Notes: a model not told the origin generated them from the sequence alone. Numbered from the stretch's first letter, positions 8,017 through 15,913 are shown. The stretch is DNA of 22,632 nt from Ga0077536 sp943370145 (GCA_943370145.1 CALRPY020000070.1:1-22632), one strand, 5' to 3'. Numbers and translations are program-made.

Positions 8017-9009
8017 GTGCCCACACTCGGCGACATAGCGCAGCGCTTCGGACTCGAACTGCGCGGCGATCCGGATCTCGCAATCGAAGGCCTGTGCGGC
8101 ATCAGCGACAACCTGCCCGGGCGGCTGTCGTTCCTGGCACGCCCCAAGCACGCACGGGCGGCGCAGCAGTCCTGCATCCCCGCTTTCGTCGTGCCGCCGG
8201 GCGTCGACGTTGCCGGGAAGTCCTGCCTCGTGCATGCGGCACCGGAGGTCGCCATTGCGCGGATCGCGAGCCTCTTCGAGCGCTCCCGCCTCAGCCAGGA
8301 CGTCGCGATCCATCCGGGCGCCGTGATCGACCCGACAGCCCGCCTCGGCGAGGGCGTCCAGGTCGGCCCCTTCGTCGTGATCGGCCGCGACGCCAGCATC
8401 GGAGCGCGCTGCGTGGTGCACGCCGGCGCGGTGCTGATGGATCGGGTGGTCGTCGGCGAGGACTGCGTGATCTACCCGCGGGTGACCGTGCGCGAGGACT
8501 GCGTGCTGGGCGACCGCGTGATCCTGCAGCCGGGTGTCGTGATCGGCGGCGACGGCTACGGCTACGTGCCGCACGAGGGCCATCACTACAAGGTTCCCCA
8601 GCTCGGCAGCGTCGTGCTTGCCGACGACGTCGAGGTCGGCGCCAACACGACGATCGATCGCGGCCGCTTCACCGAGACCCGCGTCGGCCGCGGCAGCAAG
8701 ATCGACAATCTCGTGATGATTGCCCACAACGTGCAGATCGGCGAAGACTGCCTGATCGTCGCCCAGACCGGAATCTCCGGCAGCACGAAACTGGGCGACC
8801 GGGTGACACTCGCCGGCCAGGTCGGCGTGACGGGGCACCTGAACATCTGCAGCGACGTCACCGTGCTGGGCAAGTCGGTCGTCGCGAAGCACGTGCTGCA
8901 CCCGGGCATCTACGCGGGTAACCCGATCCGCCCCGCAGACCAGTGGCGACGGGCCGTCGCGCGCTTCTACGCCGACTCGAAGAAGGGTGACGCGCTGGCC
9001 GAGGACTGA
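8017..9009 (+). CDS. lpxD: UDP-3-O-(3-hydroxyacyl)glucosamine N-acyltransferase LpxD
   Basis: Third step of lipid A biosynthesis, on the cytosolic side: adds a 3-hydroxyacyl chain from ACP to UDP-3-O-acyl-glucosamine. It has 330 residues. The N-terminal uridine-binding domain (about 1-95) precedes a left-handed beta-helix of hexapeptide repeats (about 96-290) and a C-terminal helix. The catalytic histidine is H237 (MIAHNVQIG), and H274 (TGHLNI) matches the second conserved histidine. The GTG at 8017 was chosen because GAAGGA lies 6 nt upstream and the protein then begins MPTLGDIAQRFG as the family does. Upstream ATG/GTG codons in frame lack a ribosome site. Unusually, it is not next to fabZ, lpxA or skp. 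A second lpxD in the main cluster elsewhere is possible. Confidence 0.94.
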   Translation: MPTLGDIAQRFGLELRGDPDLAIEGLCGISDNLPGRLSFLARPKHARAAQQSCIPAFVVPPGVDVAGKSCLVHAAPEVAIARIASLFERSRLSQDVAIHPGAVIDPTARLGEGVQVGPFVVIGRDASIGARCVVHAGAVLMDRVVVGEDCVIYPRVTVREDCVLGDRVILQPGVVIGGDGYGYVPHEGHHYKVPQLGSVVLADDVEVGANTTIDRGRFTETRVGRGSKIDNLVMIAHNVQIGEDCLIVAQTGISGSTKLGDRVTLAGQVGVTGHLNICSDVTVLGKSVVAKHVLHPGIYAGNPIRPADQWRRAVARFYADSKKGDALAED

Positions 9010-9011
9010 GT

Positions 9012-9029
9012 CCCGCGCTCAGGCGCGGG
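9012..9029. terminator. Hairpin at the lpxD / EamA-transporter junction
   Basis: CCCGCGC (9012-9018) and GCGCGGG (9023-9029) form a perfect 7-bp stem with loop TCAG, which contains most of the stop codon of the convergent gene. An alternative stem CTGAG (9006-9010)/CTCAG (9018-9022) pairs the two stop regions and excludes the first. There is no T-tract. Confidence 0.4.
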
Positions 9030-9948
9030 GCGCGCGGCCGGTCTCGAGGATGAGGATGCCGGCGACGATGACGACGGCACCGACGATCTGCACCGCCTCG
9101 AGCCGCTCGCCGAGCCCCAGCCACGCCATGCACAGCGTTGCCGGCGGGCCAATCGAGGTCAGGATGGCGGCGCGCGCCGCGCCGATGCGGCCGATGCCGG
9201 CCGACAGCATGAACAGTGGCAGCACGTTCGTGAACACGGTCATCACGACCAGCAGCAGCCACGCGCGGCCCGATATCGCCAGCGCGGCTTGTCCGCTCGT
9301 CAGCATGAAATGCCCGCTGAGGGCGACCGCCGCCGCCGTCGCGGCCACGACCAGGAAGCCGACGCTGCCGAGTGTCCTGCCCACCTGTTCGTTGGCGAGC
9401 AGGTATACCGCGAAGGTCGCCGCCGAAATCAGGACGAAGGCGGCGCCCTTGCCGTTCGCGGTCCAGAGTTCGGCGTCGAAACCACCGACTGCGAACGCGA
9501 CGCCGGCGTAAGCCGTCAGTGCGGCCAGGAGTTCACGTCGCGCCGGCCACGCCCCGCGCAGCGCGGCGCGCGCGACGACGACAAGCGCCGGATAGGTGAA
9601 CAGCAGCACCCGCTCGAGACTCGCGTCGATCAGCTGCAGCGCGCGGAAGTCGAACCAGGTCCCGATGTAATAGCCGCTCAGGCCACCGAACGCCGCCGCC
9701 GCGATGGAACTGCGCGGTGCAGCAAAGACCCGCGGCAGCTCGCCGCGCAAGACCGCCCAGCCCCAGATGAAGGGCAGCGACACCAGCGCGCGCGTCACGA
9801 GCAGGGCCTCGAGTTCGACGCCCTCCGCATACAGCATCTTCGCGAAGATGCCCTTGGCGGCGAGCAGCAGTGCGCCGCCGAGCACCAGCACCAGCGCCAG
9901 CCGATCGAGGACCGGCGGGCTCACGCCTGCCCTGCCGGTTGCGGCCAT
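9019..9948 (-). CDS. EamA-family (drug/metabolite transporter superfamily) permease
   Basis: Predicted inner-membrane transporter of 309 residues with about ten hydrophobic helices in two EamA repeats. The first repeat spans roughly 15-145 and the second 165-305. The second ends with the family pattern IGPPATLCMAWLGLGERLEAVQIVGAVVIVAG. The substrate cannot be read from sequence; relatives export amino acids, metabolites or drugs. The ATG at 9948 gives a short polar N-terminus before helix one, but there is no good ribosome site. A GTG at residue 9 is an alternative. It is divergent from a GntR-type regulator gene 119 bp away, which often means the regulator controls the transporter. Confidence 0.88.
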   Translation of the reverse strand: MAATGRAGVSPPVLDRLALVLVLGGALLLAAKGIFAKMLYAEGVELEALLVTRALVSLPFIWGWAVLRGELPRVFAAPRSSIAAAAFGGLSGYYIGTWFDFRALQLIDASLERVLLFTYPALVVVARAALRGAWPARRELLAALTAYAGVAFAVGGFDAELWTANGKGAAFVLISAATFAVYLLANEQVGRTLGSVGFLVVAATAAAVALSGHFMLTSGQAALAISGRAWLLLVVMTVFTNVLPLFMLSAGIGRIGAARAAILTSIGPPATLCMAWLGLGERLEAVQIVGAVVIVAGILILETGRAPRA

Positions 9949-9965
9949 TCGTGCGGAACGATACT

Positions 9966-9979
9966 TTCTGTCGACGGAA
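9966..9979. promoter_or_regulatory. Imperfect palindrome upstream of the EamA gene
   Basis: TTCTGTCGACGGAA matches its reverse complement at 12 of 14 positions, centred on GTCGAC, and further ACTT/AAGT symmetry flanks it. It lies 18 bp upstream of the transporter ATG. It could be an operator for the neighbouring GntR-type regulator, but this is inferred only from position and symmetry. Confidence 0.25.
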
Positions 9980-10030
9980 GTGCAGCAACGCCGGGCGACT
10001 TCCCTCCACCAATAAAACCATAAGAGTTGG

Positions 10031-10040
10031 GCACCGGTGC
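10031..10040. promoter_or_regulatory. Perfect palindrome upstream of the GntR-type regulator gene
   Basis: GCACCGGTGC is a perfect 10-bp palindrome 27 bp before the regulator ATG and just downstream of the AT-rich patch CAATAAAACCATAAGAG (10011-10027) that probably holds the promoter. This position suits autoregulation, but no binding data can be inferred. Confidence 0.25.
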
Positions 10041-10067
10041 TGCCGGATGCCGCGGGGAGAATCGGGT

Positions 10068-10724
10068 ATGAGCAAGGCGGCAGATCTGGCCTACGAGCGG
10101 ATTCGTCACAGGATCATCACGGGGCACTACATCGCGGGTGCGCACCTGAAGGAGGAGCAGGTGGCGGAGGACGCGGGCGTCAGTCGCACGCCGGTGCGCG
10201 AGGCGCTGCGACGGCTCGACGCCGAGCACCTCGTGAAGTTCGTACCGAATCGCGGCGCCTACGTCGCGTCGTGGTCGCCGGCCGACGTCGAGGAGCTGTT
10301 CGTCCTGCGGGCGATGTTCGAGGGACATGCGGCCTATCGCGCGGCGACGCGCATCACGCCGGCGGCGATCGCGGAACTCGAGAAGTGCGTCACCGAGATC
10401 GACGCGCAGATGCCGGGACAGACCGAGCGCCAGCGCCTCGCGATCGTCGACGCCAACCAGCGCTTCCATGCGATCATCCTCGAAGCGGCCCACAGCGAGC
10501 GCCTCAACAAGGCCCTGGCCTGGCTCGTCGAGACGCCGATCATCCTCAAGACCTTCGAGCGTTACACCGCGCGCGACATCGAGCGCAGCAACCACCACCA
10601 CCGCGAGATGATCGATGCCTTCAGGGCGGGCGACGCGCGTTGGGCGCAGAACGTCATGGACACGCACCTGCGCGCCGCTTGCCGGCGCTACATGGACCAC
10701 GGCCGGAACGGCGGCGGGAACTGA
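10068..10724 (+). CDS. GntR-family transcriptional regulator, FadR subfamily (FCD domain)
   Basis: Predicted DNA-binding regulator of 218 residues. The winged helix-turn-helix spans about 7-66 (LAYERIRHRIITGHY, VSRTPVREALRRL, FVPNRGAYVA). The FCD ligand domain spans about 74-212, with the residues that normally bind a metal near the effector: D128, H134 (DANQRFHAII), H177/H178 and H200. FCD regulators usually sense organic acids or acyl-CoA-related metabolites. The ATG at 10068 has GGGGAGA 7-8 nt upstream. The gene is divergent from the EamA transporter and converges, with only a 3-bp gap, on the HMG-CoA-lyase-like gene. Either neighbour could be its target. Confidence 0.92.
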   Translation: MSKAADLAYERIRHRIITGHYIAGAHLKEEQVAEDAGVSRTPVREALRRLDAEHLVKFVPNRGAYVASWSPADVEELFVLRAMFEGHAAYRAATRITPAAIAELEKCVTEIDAQMPGQTERQRLAIVDANQRFHAIILEAAHSERLNKALAWLVETPIILKTFERYTARDIERSNHHHREMIDAFRAGDARWAQNVMDTHLRAACRRYMDHGRNGGGN

Positions 10725-10727
10725 GCG

Positions 10728-11633
10728 TCAGGCCGCGGCGGGCGGAAACAGGCTCGCCCGGCTGACCATCGCCGGCGGCTGGGCGCCGAGCGGACCGGCC
10801 AGCCAGCGGGCAACGTCGATCAGCGCCTCGAGCGAGATGCCGGTCGGATAGCCCATGCGGTGGAGCATGTAGATGACGTCCTCGGTGCCGACATTCCCGG
10901 TTGCACCGGGCGCGAACGGGCAGCCACCGACGCCACCGCAGCTCGCGTCGAACACCCTGATCCCGCCCTGCACCGCCGCGTACACGTTGGCGATGCCGGT
11001 GTTGCGCGTGTTGTGGAAATGCATGCGCAGCGGAATGCCGCCCGCGACCGGCAGCACCTGCTCCACCAGCCGCGCGACCTGGCCGGGCACGGCGACGCCG
11101 ATGGTGTCGGCGATGCCGATCTCGTCGACGCCGAGATCGGCATAGCGGCGCACCATCCCGACGACCCGCTCGAGCGGCACCTCGCCCTCGAAGGGACAGC
11201 CGAAGGCGGCCGCGATGGTGACGCCGAAGAAGCGCCGGGCCGCCTGCGCGGCGCGCGCCATGTCGCGGATCACCTCGTACATCTCCGCCGACGTCACGCC
11301 CTGGTTGCGCTGGCAGAAGGTGTCGCTGGCGACGGCCACGGAGTTGATCTGGTCGATGGCGGTTTCGAGCGCGCGCTCGAAGCCGCGCATGTTGAGCACG
11401 AGCCCGATGTAGCTGACACCTGCGCGTCGCGGCAGCCGCGCGATGACCTCGTCGGCGTCCGCCATCTGCGGCACCCGCTTGGGGTTCACGAAGCTCGCCA
11501 CCTCGAGACGCCGCACCCCCGCGTCGACGAGACGGGTGATGAATTCAATCTTCGTGTCGGTGTCGATCAGCGTCGGCTGGCTCTGCAGCCCGTCACGCGG
11601 GCCGACCTCGACGATTTCAACGGGCTTGCTCAT
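10728..11633 (-). CDS. Hydroxymethylglutaryl-CoA lyase family protein
   Basis: TIM-barrel acyl-CoA lyase of 301 residues, related to HMG-CoA lyase (HMG-CoA to acetoacetate + acetyl-CoA). Conserved features are GPRDGLQ (R13, D14), SFVNPKRVPQMADADEV, histidine metal ligands H205 and H207, the glycine-rich loop cysteine C238 (GGVGGCPFAPGATGN) and N247. One difference: after the two histidines it reads HFHNTRNTG, where classical lyases read H-x-H-D-T-Y-G. A related substrate such as another 3-hydroxy-3-methyl or citramalyl-type CoA ester is therefore possible. The ATG at 11633 has GAAGG 8 nt upstream; a GTG five codons earlier overlaps that site. It has its own -10 candidate and is not obviously in an operon. 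Confidence 0.88.
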   Translation of the reverse strand: MSKPVEIVEVGPRDGLQSQPTLIDTDTKIEFITRLVDAGVRRLEVASFVNPKRVPQMADADEVIARLPRRAGVSYIGLVLNMRGFERALETAIDQINSVAVASDTFCQRNQGVTSAEMYEVIRDMARAAQAARRFFGVTIAAAFGCPFEGEVPLERVVGMVRRYADLGVDEIGIADTIGVAVPGQVARLVEQVLPVAGGIPLRMHFHNTRNTGIANVYAAVQGGIRVFDASCGGVGGCPFAPGATGNVGTEDVIYMLHRMGYPTGISLEALIDVARWLAGPLGAQPPAMVSRASLFPPAAA

Positions 11634-11675
11634 GGTGGCTGCCTTCACTCGGTTTGCGGCAAGGGGGACGGCGGG

Positions 11676-11681
11676 ATTGTA
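11676..11681 (-). promoter_or_regulatory. Candidate -10 box for the HMG-CoA-lyase-like gene
   Basis: The minus strand reads TACAAT (5/6 to consensus) followed by CCCGC, about 42 bp before the ATG. TTGCGC (11706-11701) lies 19 bp upstream as a weak -35. The same TACAATCCCG string precedes the SRPBCC gene. Confidence 0.4.
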
Positions 11682-11713
11682 GCGAAGTCGGCACGGCCGG
11701 GCGCAACGTCGAG

Positions 11714-12139
11714 TCAGTCCCGGTTGCGCACCCGTTCCGCCGGCACCGCCAGCTGGCGCAGCAGGTAATCCCGGAACTCGGGCGCATAGGCCTGCTGCGC
11801 CAGCGCCGCGGCCATGCAGGCGAGCCAGGCGTCACGCGCCCGGCTGCCGATCGCGAGGTGGGCGTGCGCGCCGGGAATCGAGATCGAACCGTACTTCTCC
11901 TGGTAGCGCTTCGGGCCGTTCAGCCAGCCGCACAGGAAGCGCGCGAGCTTGTCGCGGGACACTTCGAGGTCGGCCGGATGCATCGCGCGGATGTCCCGCG
12001 CCTCGGGCAGGGCCTCCATCAGGTCATAGAATGCGTCGACCAGGCGTCGAATGCCCTCTTCCCCGCCGGCGGCCCTGAAGGAGGCGTCGCCCACGCCATA
12101 AGCCGGTGGCGTCGCGTCGCGCGGGAGCTCTTCTGTCAT
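11714..12139 (-). CDS. Group II truncated haemoglobin
   Basis: Small 2-on-2 globin of 141 residues, expected to bind haem and react with oxygen, nitric oxide or peroxide in the cytosol. Family landmarks: FYDLM with Y38 at the B10 position, IRAMHPADLEVSRDKLARFLCGWLNGPKRYQEKYG (about 50-84), and H92 as the probable proximal (F8) histidine. H92 was chosen by its 13-residue spacing to W105, the G8 tryptophan typical of group II. H94 is an alternative ligand. The ATG at 12139 has no Shine-Dalgarno, and a TACACT -10-like box lies 6 bp upstream, so the message could be leaderless. It is divergent from glutathione reductase, 88 bp away, and lies 80 bp from the lyase start. Confidence 0.88.
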   Translation of the reverse strand: MTEELPRDATPPAYGVGDASFRAAGGEEGIRRLVDAFYDLMEALPEARDIRAMHPADLEVSRDKLARFLCGWLNGPKRYQEKYGSISIPGAHAHLAIGSRARDAWLACMAAALAQQAYAPEFRDYLLRQLAVPAERVRNRD

Positions 12140-12145
12140 GGCCGC

Positions 12146-12200
12146 AGTGTACCCGAGCGGGGCACGCGCGGTTCAGGTCCCCGACCCATTCCAGTATTCT
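12146..12200. promoter_or_regulatory. Divergent promoter region, truncated haemoglobin and glutathione reductase
   Basis: On the minus strand TACACT (12151-12146) is a 5/6 -10 candidate only 6 bp from the haemoglobin ATG. On the plus strand TTCAGG (12172-12177), 17 bp and TATTCT (12195-12200) form a weak promoter for glutathione reductase, with a leader of about 20 nt. Both are found by eye. No OxyR-like site was recognised. Confidence 0.3.
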
Positions 12201-12227
12201 CCCTTCATCAGTGAACGAGGTTCTGCG

Positions 12228-13586
12228 ATGGGCAAGTACGATTTCGATTTCTTCGTCGTCGGTGCCGGCTCGGGCGGCGTGCGGGCGGCGCGGATGGCGG
12301 CGAACTTCGGCGCGCGGGTCGCCGTGGCCGAGGACCGCTATTTCGGCGGCACCTGCGTCAACGTCGGCTGCATCCCGAAAAAGCTCTTCGTCTACGCCTC
12401 GCGCCTCAGCGAGGACATGGCCGTCGCCCCGGGCTATGGCTGGACGGTGCCCCCCGCGAGCTTCGACTGGGCAACCCTGGTGCGCAACAAGGATCAGGAG
12501 ATCGCGCGCCTGAACGGCGTCTACGAACGCATCCTGCGCGGCGCGGGCTGCGAAATCCTGAATGGCCGCGCGACGCTGGTCGACCCGCACACCGTCGAGG
12601 TCGCGGGCCGTCGCATCAGCGCCGAGCACATCCTGATCGCGACCGGCGGCTGGCCGACCGTGCCGGATGTGCCGGGTCGCGAACACATCATGACGTCGAA
12701 CGAGATCTTCCATCTCGAGAAACTCCCCAGGCGCATGGTCGTCGTCGGTGGCGGTTACATCGCGGTCGAGTTCGCCGGCATCCTGCAGGGCCTCGGCTGC
12801 GAGGTCACGCAGCTCTATCGCGGCAACCTCTTCCTGCGCGGCTTCGATGACGAGATCCGCGCCTTCCTCGCCGAGCAGATGCGGCACAAGGGCATCGACC
12901 TGCGTTTCGACAGGGACGTCACGCGCATCGACCGTCACGGGGACGCCCTGCGCCTTGGCCTGAACGACGGCAGCCACCTCGACTGCGACGGCGTGCTCTA
13001 TGCGACCGGCCGGCATCCCAACAGCGCGAACCTCGGGCTCGAGGCCTGCGGCGTCAGGCTCGACGGCGCCGGCGCGATTGTCGTCGACGACGAGTACCGC
13101 TCGAGCGTCCCGTCGATCTACGCGGTCGGCGACGTCACCAATCGCGTGAACCTGACGCCGGTGGCGCTGGCCGAAGGCATGGCGGTGGCGCGCCGGCTCT
13201 ACGCCGGCATGTCCTACGCGGTCGATTACGATTACATCCCGACCGCCGTGTTCAGCCAGCCACCGATCGGCACCGTCGGCCTCACCGAGGAGGCGGCGCA
13301 AAAGAAATACGGTGCGCTGGACATCTACACCTCGAGCTTCACGCCGCTGCGCTTCACGATCTCGCCGGTGAAGGAAAAGGCCTGCATGAAGCTGATCGTC
13401 GAGAAGGCGGGCCAGCGCGTGGTCGGCCTGCACATGTGCGGCGAGGATGCCGGCGAAATCACCCAGGGCTTTGCCGTCGCGATGCGCGCCGGCGCGACCA
13501 AGCAGGTCTTCGACACGACCATCGGCATCCATCCGACCGCCGCCGAGGAATTCGTGACGATGCGCGAACCCACCCGTTCGACCTGA
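12228..13586 (+). CDS. gor: Glutathione-disulfide reductase
   Basis: FAD-dependent NADPH:glutathione reductase of 452 residues, which keeps glutathione reduced in the cytosol. The N-terminal FAD motif is VVGAGSGGVRAA (about 10-21), followed by the redox disulfide C43/C48 (GGTCVNVGCIPKK). The NADPH Rossmann motif is GGGYIAVEFAGILQGLG, followed by YRG and LRGFD, whose arginines are the usual mark of NADPH over NADH preference. The C-terminal interface has the catalytic pair H435/E440 (HPTAAEEF). Overall it resembles the plant/alphaproteobacterial-type Gor. The ATG at 12228 has ACGAGG about 8 nt upstream. An in-frame ATG at 12138 would add 30 unrelated residues. It is divergent from a haemoglobin gene. 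Confidence 0.95.
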   Translation: MGKYDFDFFVVGAGSGGVRAARMAANFGARVAVAEDRYFGGTCVNVGCIPKKLFVYASRLSEDMAVAPGYGWTVPPASFDWATLVRNKDQEIARLNGVYERILRGAGCEILNGRATLVDPHTVEVAGRRISAEHILIATGGWPTVPDVPGREHIMTSNEIFHLEKLPRRMVVVGGGYIAVEFAGILQGLGCEVTQLYRGNLFLRGFDDEIRAFLAEQMRHKGIDLRFDRDVTRIDRHGDALRLGLNDGSHLDCDGVLYATGRHPNSANLGLEACGVRLDGAGAIVVDDEYRSSVPSIYAVGDVTNRVNLTPVALAEGMAVARRLYAGMSYAVDYDYIPTAVFSQPPIGTVGLTEEAAQKKYGALDIYTSSFTPLRFTISPVKEKACMKLIVEKAGQRVVGLHMCGEDAGEITQGFAVAMRAGATKQVFDTTIGIHPTAAEEFVTMREPTRST

Positions 13587-13685
13587 CCCAACCCTCATCC
13601 GGGCGATGCGCAGGGCGCGGCCAGCAAGCGATGATGGCCGACGCCCAGGACCCGCCCGGGCCGCAGCATGACCCCAGGAGCAAGC

Positions 13686-15302
13686 ATGGACTGGTACCGC
13701 AAACGAACCCTCGGTGGAATCCTTGATGAAGCGGCGGCCCGCTGGCCGCAACGCGAGGCATTCAGCTTCAACGAGCAGCGCTGGACCTACGCCGAGTTCA
13801 ACGCCGAGACCAACCGCGTCGCAAAGGCCCTGATGGCGAGCGGAGTCGAGCCTGGCGAACACATCGCGCTGTGGATGACGAACCGGCCGGAATGGCTGTT
13901 CCTGATGTTCGCGATCGCACGCGTCGGTGGCTGCATCGTGCCGCTGAACACGCGCTATCGCACCGACGACGTCGCCTACACGGTCACGCAGTCGCGCAGC
14001 CGTACGCTGATCACGCTGGATCGCTCGGGGCCGGTCGACTACCAGGGCATGCTGATGGAAAGCATGCCGCGCATCGAAAGGACCGCGGATGGCCTCGACA
14101 TCGATGGCTACCCCGACCTTCGCCGCCTCATCGTGCTCGGCGAGACGCGTATCGCGCACGGCACCTCCTGGGAGGACTTCCTCCAGGCCGGCGCGCGCAT
14201 CAGCGACGGCGAACTCGCCGCGCGCGCGGCGTCAGTGGACCCCGAGGGGCTCATGATGATCGCCTACACCTCGGGCACGACCGGTCACCCGAAGGGCGTG
14301 ATGCACAGCCACCAGCCCATCCGCAGCACGCACGAGCGCGGCCAGACCATGGGCTATACACCCTTCGAAGTGCACATGAACTACCTGCCGCTGTTCCACA
14401 TCTACGCGTTCAGCGAAATCGTGATGATGTGCGTGCTGACCGGTGCGCGGCACGTGATGATGGATGTGTTCGACGCCGAGCGCGCGCTGGACCTCGCCGA
14501 ACAGGAAGGCGCGACGATACTGCACGGCTTCGAGGCGCACTGGCTCGATCTCCTCAACGCACAGGCGCGCAGGCCACGCAAGCTGACGGTCCGTCTGGGC
14601 ACGCTGCCGTCGGGCGTCGAGAGCACGATTCCCATCGCGGAAAAGGTGCAGGACGTGTTCTGCCCGACGCTCTCGGGCTTCGGCATGAGCGAAGTGTGGG
14701 CCTACGTCGCCATGTCCAATCCGTCGCATACGCGCGAGCAGCGCGTGCACGCGTCCGGCATCCCGATGAACGATTACGAGTTCCGCGTGATCGACACGGA
14801 GACCGGGCGTGACCAGCCAGTGGACGTGCCTGGCGAACTGCTGGTGCGCGGCTACGCGGTGATGAAGGGCTACTGGGACAAGCCCGAGGCCACGCGTGAG
14901 GCGCTGGATGCCGACGGCTGGCTGCATTCGGGCGACATGGCGCGCATCCGGCCCGACGGCCACCTCGTGTTCCTGGGGCGCTACAAGGACATGCTGAAGG
15001 TCGGCGGAGAGAATGTGTCCCCCGCCGAGGTCGAGGCCTACCTGCGCATGATGCCCGAGATCCAGGACGCGGCGGTCGTCGCCTACCCCGATCCCCGCCT
15101 CGCCGAGGTGCCGGTCGCGTTCGTGATCCTCAAGGCCGGCCAGGCCATGGACGCCGACACGCTGCTCGCCCGCATGAAGGGCAAGATCGCGAGCTACAAG
15201 ATCCCGCGCCACGTGATCTTCTGCGACAGCTACCCGATGACCTCGTCCGGCAAGATACGCAAGGTCGAACTGCGCGCGCAGGCGAAGCAGATCCTCGGTT
15301 GA
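13686..15302 (+). CDS. Acyl-CoA synthetase (AMP-dependent synthetase/ligase, FadD-like)
   Basis: ANL-superfamily ligase of 538 residues that activates a carboxylic acid to its CoA thioester through an acyl-adenylate. Core motifs: P-loop-like YTSGTTGHPKG (194-204), LSGFGMSEVWAYV, and GWLHSGDMARIRPDGHLVFLGRYKD followed by MLKVGGENVSPAEVE at the hinge. The catalytic C-terminal lysine is K523 (SSGKIRKVEL). Substrate chain length cannot be decided; fatty or alicyclic acids are plausible. The ATG at 13686 has AGGAG five bases upstream and is preferred over the ATG six codons earlier (13668), whose coding sequence contains that ribosome site. It lies 99 bp after gor in the same direction and may be read from the same transcript. 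No beta-oxidation genes are adjacent. Confidence 0.92.
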   Translation: MDWYRKRTLGGILDEAAARWPQREAFSFNEQRWTYAEFNAETNRVAKALMASGVEPGEHIALWMTNRPEWLFLMFAIARVGGCIVPLNTRYRTDDVAYTVTQSRSRTLITLDRSGPVDYQGMLMESMPRIERTADGLDIDGYPDLRRLIVLGETRIAHGTSWEDFLQAGARISDGELAARAASVDPEGLMMIAYTSGTTGHPKGVMHSHQPIRSTHERGQTMGYTPFEVHMNYLPLFHIYAFSEIVMMCVLTGARHVMMDVFDAERALDLAEQEGATILHGFEAHWLDLLNAQARRPRKLTVRLGTLPSGVESTIPIAEKVQDVFCPTLSGFGMSEVWAYVAMSNPSHTREQRVHASGIPMNDYEFRVIDTETGRDQPVDVPGELLVRGYAVMKGYWDKPEATREALDADGWLHSGDMARIRPDGHLVFLGRYKDMLKVGGENVSPAEVEAYLRMMPEIQDAAVVAYPDPRLAEVPVAFVILKAGQAMDADTLLARMKGKIASYKIPRHVIFCDSYPMTSSGKIRKVELRAQAKQILG

Positions 15303-15373
15303 GGGCCTGGATTGCTCGGAGAGGACACCGGGTTCGAGCGGTGGAAAATGCCGCGCGATCACAGGGCCGGTCG

Positions 15374-15408
15374 CGCTGACGCCGGCGATCATTTTCGCGG
15401 CGTCAGCG
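15374..15408. terminator. Hairpin between convergent acyl-CoA synthetase and SRPBCC genes
   Basis: CGCTGACGCCG (15374-15384) and CGGCGTCAGCG (15398-15408) are a perfect 11-bp inverted repeat with a 13-nt loop containing ATTTT. It lies mid-way in a 146-bp convergent gap that otherwise holds nothing recognisable. There is no flanking T-tract. Confidence 0.5.
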
Positions 15409-15448
15409 GACAAGGGGGAGCATATCAGCTTCCCCGCTTGTTCCTCCG

Positions 15449-15913
15449 TCAGTAAGGACTCTGGCCCGGCTTGCGCCCCAGCGCATACGCCTTCTCGATG
15501 TTGTCGAGGAACAGCGTGTAGAAGGCGCGCAGCATCTCATCCATCTGCGCGGCGGGCAGGCCGTGCTCGGTGTAATGGCCTTCCCAGGTGACGCGCGTTG
15601 CTGCCGCACCGCTCTCGGCCATCGTCACGACCGCGACGTAGTCGCGCATCGGCAGCGGATAGCTCTCGACTATCGAGTACACGATAACGTTCGGCGCGTG
15701 CGCGACGTCCAGCCGCTCGATGATCTGGCCGTCGACGCCCATCTCCGGCTTGAAGCGCGCGAAGCGCCGTGCGCCGACATGGCTGCCCTCGCATGAGAAC
15801 TCGACCAGATTGCCGGGCGGATGCAGGAACTGCAGCGCATTGAAGTCCGCGAGCCAGGCCCAGCAGTAATCACGGGGCGTCTCGAGGGTGCGTTCGAGTC
15901 TTGCGACAGGCAT
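15449..15913 (-). CDS. SRPBCC (START/Bet v1-like) family protein
   Basis: Protein of 154 residues with the helix-grip pattern of the SRPBCC superfamily, which binds hydrophobic ligands or acts as a cyclase or aromatase-like enzyme. It opens with the typical strand and helix (ARLERTLETPRDYCWAWLADF) and has alternating strands in the middle. It ends with a long amphipathic C-terminal helix (MDEMLRAFYTLFLDNIEKAYAL). No signal peptide or membrane helix. No catalytic residue can be assigned. The ATG at 15913 follows GGAAAGGA at a suitable distance. A TACAAT -10 candidate lies about 36 bp upstream. It may serve the neighbouring acyl-CoA or amidohydrolase functions, but that is only association. Confidence 0.82.
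   Translation of the reverse strand: MPVARLERTLETPRDYCWAWLADFNALQFLHPPGNLVEFSCEGSHVGARRFARFKPEMGVDGQIIERLDVAHAPNVIVYSIVESYPLPMRDYVAVVTMAESGAAATRVTWEGHYTEHGLPAAQMDEMLRAFYTLFLDNIEKAYALGRKPGQSPY

Noticed and set aside
6553..8901. Minus-strand open frame of 782 codons covering pgpA and the region antisense to lpxD
   Set aside because: Only the last 164 codons (pgpA) show a real protein. The rest is low-complexity shadow translation of the VKOR-type gene and lpxD.
12024..14159. Minus-strand open frame of 711 codons
   Set aside because: It is antisense to gor and the acyl-CoA synthetase, with His/Arg/Asp-rich composition and no motifs. The sense-strand proteins are certain.
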